Origin: Lycorma delicatula
Taxonomy: Eukaryota; Arthropoda; Insecta; Hemiptera; Fulgoridae
Length of the DNA stretch: 64,000 nt
Direction: 5' to 3'
Assembly (NCBI RefSeq): GCF_047948215.1
Contig: NC_134456.1
Location: 60,217,029-60,281,028, forward strand
This document shows positions 25,101-37,072 of the stretch, in pieces. Position numbers and translations under genes: made by a program. The notes beneath the pieces were generated by a model. The model was not told the origin of the DNA. It did not search any database and worked only from the letters and a program-made list of their open reading frames with translations. How positions within the stretch are numbered: the first letter of the stretch is position 1; every line of letters begins with the position of its first letter.

Positions 25101-28100
25101 ATATCTATTAATATGAAATGTGGTTCATGATAAAAGAAAAAAGAAATCTATCTACTTTTGAAAATTGAACATAAAAAAAAATTTTTTGTTATTTTCATCC
25201 AGAAAGAAACCTACTAAAGAAACCGCATGGAAACGACCCAAAAGAAAAAGAAAAGAAATTGAGCAAGTTTTGTGGACATCTCTGATTCTAATGTCGATAG
25301 GTCATGAAGTAAAACAGAAGAATATTCATTTGGGATGATAGGCTAAATTTCACTATTTATGGTAGGATTTATGGCTTTATTTATAAAGAAACTAGTGCTA
25401 ATCGGTTTTGTATATTCTATTGTACAGCGTCTGGTGACGTGATACGTATACTGATTGATAGATGTGGTTAAAGTTATATGAAGGATCTTTCAAGTAAATG
25501 TATTTAAGGTGAAAAAATTCCAGGTAAGTATTTTATAGTTGTTGTCAAGGCTATAAAATATACAGGTACAGCAGGAACGGTAGCATACTGCTCTTGTACG
25601 TGAGCCATTCGTTTACGGATAAAGTACCATGGTGTTTTGGTTGGTTCATAGGTAGAAAATTTGTAGAAAAAACTGTTTTTGAACTTACACACGCATAACA
25701 GTGTTCCAAAATTGAGAAATATTTAAAATTTGGCGTGATTTACCAGATCAATTGTTGAAGAGATGGTTCTTATTAACGAAAACTTTTGGTATGTTACAGA
25801 GTTCCGAAAGTGTAATGATATACAGAGCAAATTAGAAAGATAAGGTGGACCTAATGTGAATGTCTGGAATCATATTACAGAAGTATATAATAACAAAGAG
25901 TATATTCGTTATACTGTTTTGTTTGTACTTGCAAGTAAAGATTGACAGTGCTTCCGTTACAGCGCTAACTAAACCTATACCCATTTCCTTCCTGCTTTGT
26001 AGCAATGAGTTTGAAATTTTATCGGATACTTGCCAAGAGGGTTTATCTTAAACTGACATATTGTTACCAGATCCCAACAAACGAATACGTCATAGCCATT
26101 AGGCTTGATACGGTAGAGGGATTGGAAAACAGTTAGAGTCTATTTCATACAAGGACTACGAGACGGCGTTTCCACCTCGTAGTTATTGATATATCACTTT
26201 AGACAGTAGGTGTATTTAACAAATTCTACATTCTATACGTATTGAAAAACGGGGTAAAAGGAAGAGATAGGAGGAAAAGGAAATAAAATATTTAAAGAAA
26301 TTGATACCAAAGATAGACTGGCATATCCTGGAGCTGACAAGAGAGCAGTAGAATAAGTTATTGAGATACATGAAGAATCGACAGGGTCACTGAAAGAAAT
26401 GGTTTTTATCAGTATGAAGATTATGGTTCCAAATTACCGGCAGTAAAATTCAATTAATGAAATTATAATTTTTGTTACTAGTAGACAATTTAAAGCAGGA
26501 AAACCTAATTAAAAAAATTCTAAATGCTACGTTCTAAGAAAAAATAAAACTAACGCATATATTTTAAGTTAAAAAATAAATCTCTTAATTAAATAGTAAA
26601 ACAAAATAAATTATTAAGAAAAATACAGATGTCAAAAATATATAACATTTCATTATCTCGAAAAAAAAGAGTATTTTGAATTAAATTAAAAAAAATATTA
26701 TTTAATTTATTCCCATAAAAATATAAGGATATATGGAAGGGTATTACTTTACCTATGCGTATGTAAAAATAAAGGGCGACAAAAGAGTTGGCAACGAAAG
26801 ATGTATGAATAAAATTATGAATAGAATAGAATAGAATTCAGGAAAGGCATAAAACTAACTTAGTTTAACAACTTCAGAATTACTAAGCGATAATGTTTTT
26901 AAGTGCAATATTTTCATAACATTTAAGAAAAATTTGATAAATGAGTAAATGAGGGTGAGAAAATAAAAATCTTAAGATTTTCTATGATTTTTTTTGGCTA
27001 AAATTAAATATGAGTTTAGAAGAAATATGTCTTGATAAACATTAATTGTACAAGTGAAATTAATTTTCATTTAAACAGGAATAAAACAATGCTAATTAAA
27101 TAGGACTTAAACGAGGATGATGAGGAATTAAAATTTATCAGTTTTTGGTGACGCTTTTTATGTAGGAAATCAAATTACAAAGGGGAAAAATAGCGCTCAC
27201 ATTAAAAGGAGATCACCATAAGTAACGAGAGATTTCAAAATATAATCTAAAATAGAAATTTGCATTAAATAAAATATAGATGTAAGAAATAAAAGAAACT
27301 TTTAAAGACATTCTTGTATAGAACAGCTGTATATTGGAAAAAAAATAGAAAAAAGGAAAATAAAGGAAAAGAATAGAAAGCTAACGTTAAAGAAGGATGC
27401 TGAATATTAGGTAGATCGATAAAGTTCAAAATGAGATCTTAATATTAATAGAAGAGAATATTGTAAAAAGCAGAAGTAAATGGTAGTTTTATTTATTAAT
27501 ACATTTAGCTTTGTCTGACCTGTAATTAATAATTTGATAATAGAGGAATTTGTAGAAAAGGAGAAAAACCTCTGCAAATAGAGAAAGAATGGAATGTACA
27601 AATCATGAAACTGAGGACTGAGATTCAGTATATATATTGGGAAGATTACTGAACACGGCATAATGAAAGACAGCATCAGACCAGTCAAATTGCAATAATA
27701 AAAATAAATAAATAGAAGTAGAAAGAGAAAATTGATATGTAGTAAACAAATATTACATTTATCTTAAAAAAAATCCAAATTTTTATCAAAAAAATTGATT
27801 GCATCTTAATTGATACATGGTTTAGATACATGAAATCTCAAATTGCTTTAAATTTAATAATAAGGTTCACAAAATTAATTTAAAAATTAAAAAAAAAAAT
27901 CAACTTAAAATATCTCATTGTAAGCATTTTTTTCAAAATTATGTCAAAACATTCAGTGAAAGAATAAATTATATAAATTACAGCTGTAAGAAAAAACTGC
28001 AGCAGAATTTTCTAGGTCGGAAGTGGATGATTAAAAATCAAAAAGATTTTAATCGCTTATTTACTTAACTGAAATTGGCTTCTTTGATGTATCACAACAT

Positions 28101-28399
28101 AAATAAAATTACTTGTATGATACAATATCAGATTGAAACCAAGTGCCTACAATGAACGAAACAGTAAAAAGAATGACATTTTCTACATCTTTACTCTTCT
28201 ATAAAATTTAAAAAAGAATCACTCTTGTATAAAAACGAATCACGTGAAATAAATATTACTTTTAAAAGAAAATTCACATAAAATATTACGTCTAATACAC
28301 AGCAATACAATACACAATTACGATATTTTATAGGATATCTAATGTATTGTAAGAAGCATATTTTATGTACAATGTAATACTTTCGTGACACATCTTAAT
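25101..28399. other. AT-rich region; possible LINE tail near 27640-27690
   Basis: No gene is recognised. At 26155-26183 an 8-base perfect inverted repeat (ACTACGAG/CTCGTAGT, 13-base loop) stands out. Around 26817-26837 there is a short (GAATA)n. At 27660-27690 the words GACAGCATCAGACCAGTCAA resemble the LINE end at 44530-44555 and may be a relic of the same 3' end. Confidence 0.45.
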
Positions 28400-28535
28400 T
28401 AAATCTATTATGGTATCACCTTACGATGAAGTTGTTGGACATGGATACAGTGGGACTTCTCTTTACGAAAGTATAATAGTCAGAATTGAACAATACGTGG
28501 GAACGTTTGTATCCATTGTGTACGCTTAACAACAA

Positions 28536-28562
<27 letters not shown>
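28400..28562 (+). mobile_element. Poly(A)-tailed retrosequence of unknown origin
   Basis: A passage that is less AT-rich than its flanks (28410-28530) runs into a pure run of 26 A (28537-28562). This is the signature of a retroposed RNA copy on the plus strand. I do not recognise the sequence, and no tRNA-like boxes are obvious, so it could be a truncated LINE end, a SINE or a processed transcript. Confidence 0.5.
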
Positions 28563-28566
<4 letters not shown>

Positions 28567-29571
28567 TCTCAGTAGATTACATAAAGCCAATTGTCGTTAT
28601 TCTCCCTATATATCTAACTGGTTAATACCACGGCACGCAATTGTACAATACCGGATAAAATATAATACACACAAATTCAGATTTGTTGTTCTCATTAAAC
28701 AAAGTGAGATTTGCAATATGTTTTAATGATACGGTATTTGAAAATATGATACAGACATCAGGGAAATTTTACTGTTTTAAATTTGAAATTTTTTTTTGAA
28801 AAGAAATAAAAATAAAATACTTTTTAAAAATGTTGTTACATAATAATATGCTATAAAAAACTCGGAATCTATAAAAAGAGGATACACATAAACCTGAAAA
28901 AATACTGATAAAATTTTCTGATATTTGCAAAGAGCTCAAAATCTAATTCTTAGTGACAAAAATGAAAAATTACCTTTACAAATGTTTTTTTTTAAAGAGA
29001 ATTAATAAAACAAGTCATATTGATTTGGTACGTGTTAAACATACACAAAGTTGTACTTATCCAATCTATTTCTAAGGTAAAATATTTAATAATGTAGAGT
29101 TAAAAGTAATCAAGATAAAACTGATTTTAGTCTATTTGAATAAAATTACTGATTATTGTAACATAATCTAATTTAAAAATTTACTTTCATTAAGTTTGAC
29201 CTTGTGATGTGGTTTGAAAACTTTCCTATTCTAATAACAATCCAATAATAGAAATAAATAACTTCTTAAGTTAATTTTCAAAAATGTTTAACGTATTTTT
29301 GTTTTTCGGGAATATACATATATATTTGTTTATCGACTTCAAAAAAGGAAATTATGTATGCGACCCGTATGTTTTTTTTAATGTTTGTTTGCGCATAACT
29401 TTTTTTCTATTAATCCGATTGAAATAAATCTTGTTGCAATTGACGCAGCTTCTTTTTTCAATTGTACCATGATGTTTGAAAAAACTTTTTCCCGTCCGGT
29501 GGGTAGGTAGGGACAGTGGGAATTTTGATATTATGCGTACGTCACGTTATATGATGTTAGATGGTCTTCTG
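28563..29571. other. AT-rich region without a recognised gene
   Basis: No gene is seen. The stretch at 29335-29465 (TTTGTTTGCGCATAACTTTT and following) is in the style of common interspersed insect repeats but has no clear ends. The bases 29497-29570 may be decayed SINE head. Confidence 0.45.
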
Positions 29572-29742
29572 TATACCGGTGTTCTTTGGTGGTTGGGTTT
29601 TCAATTAACCACACATCTCAGAAATGGTCGAACTGAGTCTACACAATACTTCACTTCACTTACGCTCATATATATCATCTTCATTCATCCACTGAAGTAA
29701 TACCTGACGGTGATTCCCGGAGGCTAAACAGGAAAAAGAAAA
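29572..29742 (+). repeat. SINE body and tail (second subtype)
   Basis: It starts ATACCGGTGTTCTTTGGTGG, continues TTTTCAATTAACCACACATC and TCAGAAATGGTCGAACTGAG, and ends with CACTGAAGTAATACCTGACG, GTGATTCCCGGAGGCTAAAC and an A-rich tail. The tail agrees closely with the minus-strand copy at 15369-15633. It abuts the 3' side of the helicase remnant, which lies on the opposite strand. Confidence 0.85.
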
Positions 29743-29779
29743 GCGGATGATGGTCTTCGGTAGGGCAGATAATGTGAGT

Positions 29780-30680
29780 TTCTCAGCAAGATGTGTAGCA
29801 CTGTTAGTAAGATCATAAAAATTCGAGGTACCTCGTCTTAAACCTTTTAGACCTAATATACATTATATTAATTTACAAGCCAACTTAAAATTAAAGGTCT
29901 TTCTGTATCTCCTTATCCTTTAGTAGTTTGAAACGTTGTACTTACTAGTGTAATAAGTACACAACCACCTTCATCTTTCATTTTTGTACCAATTGTTTCG
30001 TCATCGAATTTTATTAACACAGCTTTTGGTAACTCACCCTTTTCCAGTTGGCCCCTTCGTAGGGCAGGTCATTTGAATTTCTTTAATATTCCAATAGCAC
30101 CGTTAACTAAACCGTCAGAAATCGATATATTACGACTTAACATAACTCTTGAACCCTCTGCCAATTGTACATTATGCAACAGGCCACCACAGTTATTGAC
30201 GTCTACTGGAATAATATTCCCGGGGAGAGTTTTCCCTGAGGTTGCACCTTCTCGTGATTCATCAATAGTATTCATCAATAATATAAACTAATAATATAAT
30301 ACATATTGATTTTTGATACAACAGTAATACTACGATTATATTCATCAAATAGTTTAATAGTTGGGATAATTCTTCTGTTAAAGGTATTCGCAAAGTATCT
30401 GTATCTTCTTTCGCAAAGTATTTCCAATTGGAAGTTGTAACTTGCCAAAATAAAAATTATTAAATAAAGCAATGAACTTCATGTCATTTCTTTGTCTCAT
30501 GTTTATTATTAGCGCACAAAAAAAAAACTGATGCCACAAATTTATTTCTGCTTCACACCAACAAGGTTCAACAAAACACAAGTGGCCTCTGGCTGGAGGC
30601 TGCTGCATTCTAATACCAAAAAGAAGTACAATAACTCCACGAAATAACTTGTCATTATTAATCAGACACAAAAAAATTAT
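29780..30680 (-). pseudogene. Pif1-like helicase remnant, probably from a Helitron
   Basis: Read on the minus strand across two frames, this carries ordered motifs of the C-terminal two thirds of a Pif1/RecD-type helicase. First comes a QQPPARGHLCF segment, corresponding to the QLPPVRG box after Walker B. Next are EAEINLWHQFF and NMRQRNDMKFIALFNNF, and then IIPTIKLFDEYNRSIT (near 30360). Last come NCGGLLHNVQLAEGSRVML and RNISISDGLVNGAIGILKKF (30075-30190), then LPKAVLIKFDDETIGTKMKD (near 29985-30045). The Walker A and B part is missing. Stops after KKFK and further on, plus frame shifts near 30290 and 30400, inactivate it. Helitron origin is the commonest source of such genes in insects, but a Rep domain is not visible here. 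Confidence 0.8.
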
Positions 30681-31944
30681 GAAATAACTATTAGAAAAAA
30701 AATGGAACCGACATCAAAATGCGCTAAAAATTATAAATAATTTCGTCCAAATCTTAATTAATTCTTATACATTTTTTTGAATAGCTACCAAAATACATGA
30801 TCATACTTTTGTAGTACTTGAATGGATCTATAGATGGCGTATGTAAAAAGACGTAATATGTCAGTTCCATTTTTTTAGAAAATAATTATTTCGATAGTAC
30901 TACCATTTTATGATAAGGAAAGAAATTCACGTTAATAAAATTATCATTTAATTCAACTCTATGAGCTATAACATTCCTTAAAATCAATATTTCCTCCAAC
31001 AGCACCTCTATTATAGAAATTACAAAAATAATATTTTTTAATACAATGATATAAATGTAAAGAAAAATAATTCCCAAAAAGTAAACACGTACTTAAGTAC
31101 GTGTTTACTACACATCATTTTGCATCAATTTTAAAACCTTATGCTACCTGAAAATATCGAACGGTTAAAAAACCAAAGACGTAATATTGCAATACGCATA
31201 TATATTGATATACACTTCCGTATAAAAACCGTAAAACATATTTTTTGATTTTTTTTCTAGTGTTCTGATTTTCAAGTGATCGTAAAACATTATGGAATAG
31301 ATTCGTTAAAAAGCTGTGGTTAGAATAAGTATGTCAATACCAGTGATATACTTATGTTTTTTTTTTGCTTTCCACTTTCACAAGAAAGATTATAATTCCT
31401 CAAAATAGATTGTAAACTAATGTAAAGTTTAAAAAATCAATTCCAAAGGCATTACAGAAATGCCATTACAGAAAAATTCATAATTTTTCTGGTATCTGTA
31501 TTAGTCAGTCACCTTATTATAGTTATCAGATGAATTTCATTTACTTTTTTAAATGTAAAACAATTTGTTCAGCATATTTCTAATGAAAATAGAATAATTT
31601 AATTAATATTGCGGTAATAAAAATCGCAATTACTGAATAATTTAAATTTACAAAAGTATAGTACTGGAATATAATTTTATACAAAGAATTTGCATCAGAC
31701 TGTGAGTTGATTAATTTTAGTGACTGCTAATTATAAAATAAATAAATTAAATATGGTTACTTTAATGTAATCCGTACCAAATTTATTAATAAAAATTTAT
31801 TGTTTATCAGCATGGATTAATTGATTCATAAGCTACACATTAATTTAAGAAATTTTTGAAAGCTAGTACGTTGACCGAATAGACAACCATAAACTGTAAA
31901 TAAACAAGAAAACTAATTTTATAGACGAAATTCTGATTATGATA
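30681..31944. other. AT-rich spacer with a perfect 30-base palindrome
   Basis: No gene is recognised. At 31080-31109 the sequence is its own reverse complement over 30 bases, centred on ACTTAAGT and with arms starting AGTAAACACGTAC. Confidence 0.6.
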
Positions 31945-32883
31945 CGAGACTCGGTTGTTAAATTTTGCACATATATGCGTATAGTAGCATGGGTATCAAA
32001 AGAGATATGAAATTAAATAAAACACGAATAAAATTACAATACCACCTACAAAATGCAGTATTTATTTTTCAATATAATCCTCGTTTACACTGATACACTT
32101 TTCCCTACGTGTGACAAGTCTTTGTATTCCATCACTGAAAAATTCTGGCTGTCTTTCTTGGATCCAAGTGCTACAGCTTCCTTCATCTTATCGTCGGTGG
32201 TGTAATGATTACATTTGTGATCCTTCATGAGATGAAGGAAGAAGTGGAAGTCGCAGGGAGCCAATTCCGACGATTATGGCGGATGCGGAATATGCTCAAA
32301 CTTCAGCTTGCGGGGAGCCATCAGACAGTGCGTGGTACCCATCGTGCACGGATTTAATGTAACCCAATAGCTCGATAATATGGCCTACTTGTTCTTTAGA
32401 TATGCCTAACTGAATAGTAATGCGTTTCTGGGATATTCGCCGTTCACTTTGAAGCAAATCATCCACCTCCTTTTGATGTTTCTCGTCAGTCACAGAAGTT
32501 GGTCGTCCGCTGCGAGGTTAGTCATCAATTGTCACTTTACTAGCTTCACATTCGCAAAACTTCAACGCCCACCTATTCACAAAACTCCTCTCAACAGTTT
32601 CACTACCGTACCCAACTTTTAAACGATGAAAAATATTCATACAATTCACATTTTCTGCTGTTAAAAATTCGATCACTTCGCGCTGTTTAAACAGTGTTAA
32701 CATATTACCTGTACTCGACTCCATTTTAACTGCTACTGAAAACAAACCGGTAAACGGATTTCAACGCATTTTCGCAGGTTTATAAAGCAGGATCTTAGCT
32801 ACATGTGCTGTCACGCCCAACTCCATAGTACCTTTTGTCTTCGTGTAGCACACTAGTGTGCAAAATTTATCAGCCGAGCCTCG
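31945..32883 (-). mobile_element. Internally deleted mariner element with intact terminal inverted repeats
   Basis: Both ends are readable. The left end begins CGAGACTCGGTTGTTAAATT and the reverse complement of the right end begins CGAGGCTCGGCTGATAAATT; over the first 27 positions, to TTTTGCACA, the two agree at 24. A TA dinucleotide lies directly outside each end (31943-31944 and 32884-32885), the target-site duplication of the mariner/Tc1 superfamily. The element is 939 bases, shorter than the roughly 1.3 kb usual for mariner, which fits the gap seen in its transposase. It sits 33 bases from the donor splice site of the Ig exon and has the same orientation as that gene. Confidence 0.9.
32050..32745 (-). 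pseudogene. mariner transposase, broken
   Basis: The frame starting at 32745 reads like the N-terminal helix-turn-helix part of a mariner transposase: FKQREVIEFLTAENVNCMNI, then RLKVGYGSETVERSFVNRW. An in-frame TAA lies at the position just before PRSGRPTSVTDE (near 32515), and the same frame then continues through KRITIQLGISKEQVGHIIEL to GYIKS (about 32350). A WVPR segment follows in a shifted frame. The reading then jumps to EHIPHPP-stop-SSELAPCDFHFF (about 32285-32230), the segment around the third catalytic aspartate, and TTDDKMKEAVA. The central part with the first two catalytic aspartates is missing, so the protein could not cut DNA. Confidence 0.85.
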
Positions 32884-32917
32884 TAGGATTTATATATTAC
32901 GAAAATAATTTGCTTAC

Positions 32918-33039
32918 CTTTCGTGACCATAATATCGTTGGAACAGGATTACCAGAAGCTTTACATTCAAGAGTAACAGTGCCCCCTTTTCTTGCCGTAA
33001 GTTGGCCACTAGCAGGTGAGGTACGTACACTCGGTGGCA
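32918..33039 (-). CDS. Internal exon of an immunoglobulin-superfamily neural adhesion protein (lachesin/klingon/LSAMP-like), partial
   Basis: This 122-base stretch is open on the minus strand and bounded by canonical splice signals: a T-rich tract ending TTTCAG precedes it and GTAAGC follows. It starts with the last two bases of a split codon and then has 40 whole codons, ending at a codon boundary. The peptide starts PPSVRTSP, continues GQLTARKGG and TVTLECKASGNPVPTI, and ends LWSRK. Those are B and C strands of an I-set Ig domain: the domain cysteine in LEC, the ASGNPxP turn and the core tryptophan in LW. The start PPS is typical of the linker into a second or third Ig domain in insect lachesin, DIP and klingon proteins, which are membrane-anchored and act in cell adhesion in the nervous system. 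The wording is closest to klingon as I know that family, but I cannot confirm the orthologue. The rest of the domain, with the second cysteine, must lie in another exon that I did not find. Composition is clearly less AT-rich than the flanks. Confidence 0.85.
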
Positions 33040-36000
33040 CTGAAATAAAAAAAAAAATTATCATTATTAAAAGTTATACATTGTACTAAAAATGTTTTAT
33101 TTTATTAGTAATTTATATAGCCTAAGATAGAAAATTAATCTATTGTATAATTAAGATTTTTGTATTAAAGTATCATGAAATGTTAAATTATTTAAAGGTA
33201 AATTATCTTTATTTTTCTTATTTTTTGACGCTTTGTCGGGAGATAGACTACACAAATATAGAACGAATTCTGTCACCCACAATAGGAGTGGTTTACAAAC
33301 CCAACCTTTGTGCTAGAACGGCTTGTTTACAGAAGTGAAATGAATTGTTTCCCTAGTAATCTTAATTGCAAATAAACACGTTCTTACGACTTCTGGTATA
33401 TAATTTTTGTTATTTCCTTTGTTTTAATCGTATTTATTCCTGAATAAAATTTTTCGTCAGAATGATTAACATTTTCATTTTTTCTGCTTCTTCTTCATTC
33501 TAAATTTTTTTGGCATTTTCTTAATTATTTTTTACAATGATAAAAATGAAAGCAGCAGGCTAGACTAAATGCTTGGCTATCTGTTTTTCTTTAGAATTGA
33601 ACTTACTTTTCTTAATCTTGTTCTTTATCACAGCTAGCTGATTTTGATTTTTTGATAAAATTTGTAATGTTTCTTTCTCCTTATTTTAACTCTACTTTCC
33701 TTAAAATTTTATATGTAATGATTTCTTAAGAAAAGATGTTATCCAAAGATATTTACTACAGAAAATATATTTAACTATAATCTCGCTTCGTGATTGTTAA
33801 TTGATATCAGAACAGCGTTAATTAGCAAATTAGTTTTTTTTTTGGTACTACATCTGTGTTAAACCACGTGTAATAATAAAATACAGATGTTTGCCATTCT
33901 CCATTTTTCTTTAGAGATCCACGATTATGTGGGATTACGTTTGCGAAGAAATTCAATGATTTAATAACATTTTTGGACAAAAGTAAGTAAATAAATAATA
34001 GAGCTTTATGGGAATAAAACACGAACAACTTCGAGATTTATAAATATTGTGAAGAAAAAAGAAAACAATAAAAAACTGCATTATAGTAACTGGACCAATC
34101 ACAAATTGTTTTAAATTGGGACAAATTTAATTTAATAATACGAAGCGAAATCTTTATATGTTAATAGAAAGTAGTGATTGAAAAGAAATTATAACGTTAA
34201 ATCGCCAATTTTACTTCAGCTTTGGGGATTAAATCTCGTTTTAAAATTCCAACAGAACAGTTTATGAAAATATTATCCCGGTAAAATATTATGAGCAAGC
34301 AGTAGAGTTCCAGGAAAAAAAATACTAAAGGAATAATAAAAAATTATTAATAAACTTATTTCTATAGTTATACATTTTTAAAAGAAATTCAATAATATGA
34401 ATTTATTTTTGAATCCAAGTATGCTGTTTGTATTGAACGAATCATACGAATAGTAGGAAAATTTAAATTTTTTATTGTAATAAGGCTTGACAGGATTAAA
34501 GGAGACAATTGAGGACAAAAGTGAAAGAGAACAAGCATCAGCAAAAAGTGAATCCGTCTTATGTTATATTGGAATTCCATCTTTTGTGTGTGGACAATGT
34601 AGCTTGTACATATAGTAGGAAGGGGTTTCTGTCCCGGCACCCTTCGGATACTTTACCCTCCCCAGTCTTAAGATAAATTTCATTTCTTTAACGGTTGGAA
34701 AAATCACTGAAGGATAATGACAACAGAACGAACAGTATGCCGTCTGATCCAAATCATCTTTTTTTTATAACAAAAAAAGTTGAATGAAAGCATCATCTAA
34801 AGACATTAATGTTATACTATAGCATGACTAGAAGGTCTAAAACATACGTTCTTTTAAAAAAAAAAAGAAATAAAAATATATTAAAAAAATAAAATAAATT
34901 TTTAATAAAATAAAATCGACGTAATAAACATTCTAAAAAAGGTGAAATACTCTTTAACTTCTTTGATCTTTTATTTTCAAGGTTTAAAACAAATGTAACT
35001 TAGTAATCCTTAATTTGACGCCAATTTTAAAAAAAAATGGAAATTTAAAAAGTAGAATTCAATTATTTTATTACATTACATTTAAGTGAGTTTTAAAAAA
35101 ATTATTTAATTTTATTTTGTATTTTTATTTCACACTTTTTTATTTTAATCTATCTAGAATATGGACCGGCCTACTAAAAAGGAAACCTCTCATAATATGA
35201 AAGTGAGTTGTTTCAATAAAATAATGGCAAAGGTAAGGAACATATGTCTCTTAATTAAAATAATAAAACTCAAAGAGACTGTTGTCAAGCTCTAAGTGTT
35301 TTCGATACGGGAAGGATGATTACTTTTTACTTCATAATGAGCTAAAATATTAATTTAATGAGAATGTTTTTAAACTGACTTTCTGAGCTCTCTCAGGTGA
35401 TTATTTTGAATATCAATATTACATACGGATATTACAATTAAATTATATAGTATAAATTATAGTACTATTACATTTATTACGACATAAAAATCTAACAATA
35501 ATGATGACAACAAATAAAGAAAGGCATTTCAAATAGTCCTAAAAAAAATGCATTTTTAAAAAATATATCTGTTCCTTAATTTATTTCAAATAAACATTAA
35601 ATGGACACCAGAATAACTTTCCCTAAAAAATACTGACAATGGAAATCGTTATTAAAAATTGACCGAATTGATAATGGTTATTTCCATATACCACCGAAGT
35701 TTGCTTATGAAATTAAAAAGAATGTGTTTATATTTAATTTCGTAAATATAATATGATATTACTTAAATATAGGTCGCGTTCGAAGCTAACCTTAAATAAA
35801 AAATTTGGAATCAATAAACATTCATTTTTTTAATGTAACTCATGAAAAATAACATTTCTCAAAACATAATTAAGTTTAAATTTAAGAAGCCAATTGGTGT
35901 TAACTGAAAGAAGAGAAAATATTTTTTTTTAAATACTGATTCATTTTTGATAGTTTTTTAAAAATAAAAATGGTTTATAAAAGGTGTTCAACATAAAAAT

Positions 36001-36308
36001 GTCTTCGTATATATTTTATTTTCTAAATAAAGTTTTAATGACCACAATCTAAAATAGTTGAGGAGTCTATAAAATAGGGGCTCCGTACATTTAGTCTAAT
36101 CTACAAACTAATTAACTAAGGGTTAAATTGGCTAAGAACAAAAATATTTTAAATATAGTGAATTCGCAACAAACTTAACGACAAATTAGAATTAATTAAA
36201 TGTTTTCTTAATGTGAACGTTGCAGTCTGTTCAACTACTGAACTGTAAGGAACCCTCCCTCAGCCCAATGAGATGAGAATTATAGTAAAACATGTGAATG
36301 AGATGTGT
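33040..36308. other. Probable intron of the Ig gene; no further exon recognised
   Basis: AT-rich DNA upstream of the Ig exon in its own orientation. Minus-strand ORFs at 33822-34028 and 34389-34752 lie in patches of slightly higher GC, but I recognise no family in them and see no convincing Ig motif. Repeat content could not be defined by internal comparison. Confidence 0.45.
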
Positions 36309-36475
36309 ACAAACTCAGGCCGATCATTCCTGAGACCTGTGGTCAATTGAACCTTAACGACAAAAGTATACCGGTACTCAGTGTATATTTTTCAAATCCG
36401 AATAAAAGTACCTTTCAGTACGAATAAAAGTAATACTACCTTTCAGTAGTATTTGAATCTCGACCCACCGGGTTG
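36309..36475 (-). repeat. Decayed SINE copy (second subtype), rearranged
   Basis: On the minus strand it has GATTCAAATACTACTGAAAG (B-box side), a tandemly repeated TTTTATTCGTACTG-like piece, ATACCGGTA, TTCAATTGACCACAGGTCTC and AGGAATGATCGGCCTGAGT, matching the body of the copy at 15369-15633. The family 3' tail is missing. The word CCACCGGGTTGG, which normally starts the head, occurs at 36465-36476 on the opposite strand to the body. Confidence 0.55.
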
Positions 36476-37033
36476 GAATTACGTGATTAGTAGTCATTTT
36501 GATTTGAGACAATAAAAAATTCCTCATTTGTTTAGTTCTGTGAACTATAAAAGTATGGGAATAATTTTTCTGAAAAATACCTGGTTAAAAATTTATTCTT
36601 TAAACTACCCACCACCTGTTTTTGAATACAGGCTTCATCTTTCATTTCTTAGTTCACTTTAAATTATTCATATGTACAGTAAACTTCATATCAACTAATA
36701 GGTGGGAATTAACCGATTCCCTATCCACTTTTCTAATAGATTTCCTTAAAATATGTAGCATATACTACTTGAAAAATAAATAAATTTTTCTACCGAAGAG
36801 AATATATTTGTATCATTTTTAATATAGTAAGTGAATATAATTCTCTTTAAGATTGAACAATTTTATGGGTTACAATTTTGCGCGTCACTAATTATTATTA
36901 TTATTTATTTTAATATCTTTACTAATCATTTAAATGCTCTATAAAACGTTCAAAAATCTTCGTTCCTAAAAAAAATTAACAAAAATTATAATTTAATAAA
37001 GCTGTGATTAAAACCTGAAATTTTTTCTATCAA

Positions 37034-37035
<2 letters not shown>

Positions 37036-37069
<34 letters not shown>
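37036..37069. repeat. (AT)n microsatellite
   Basis: An AT dinucleotide run of about 34 bases. A second run of about 24 lies at 37223-37246. Both lie upstream of the helicase remnant. Confidence 0.9.

Positions 37070-37072
<3 letters not shown>

Noticed and set aside
33822..34028. Minus-strand ORF upstream of the Ig exon as a further exon
   Set aside because: No Ig-domain cysteine or tryptophan pattern and no convincing splice pair; it cannot be linked to the Ig gene.
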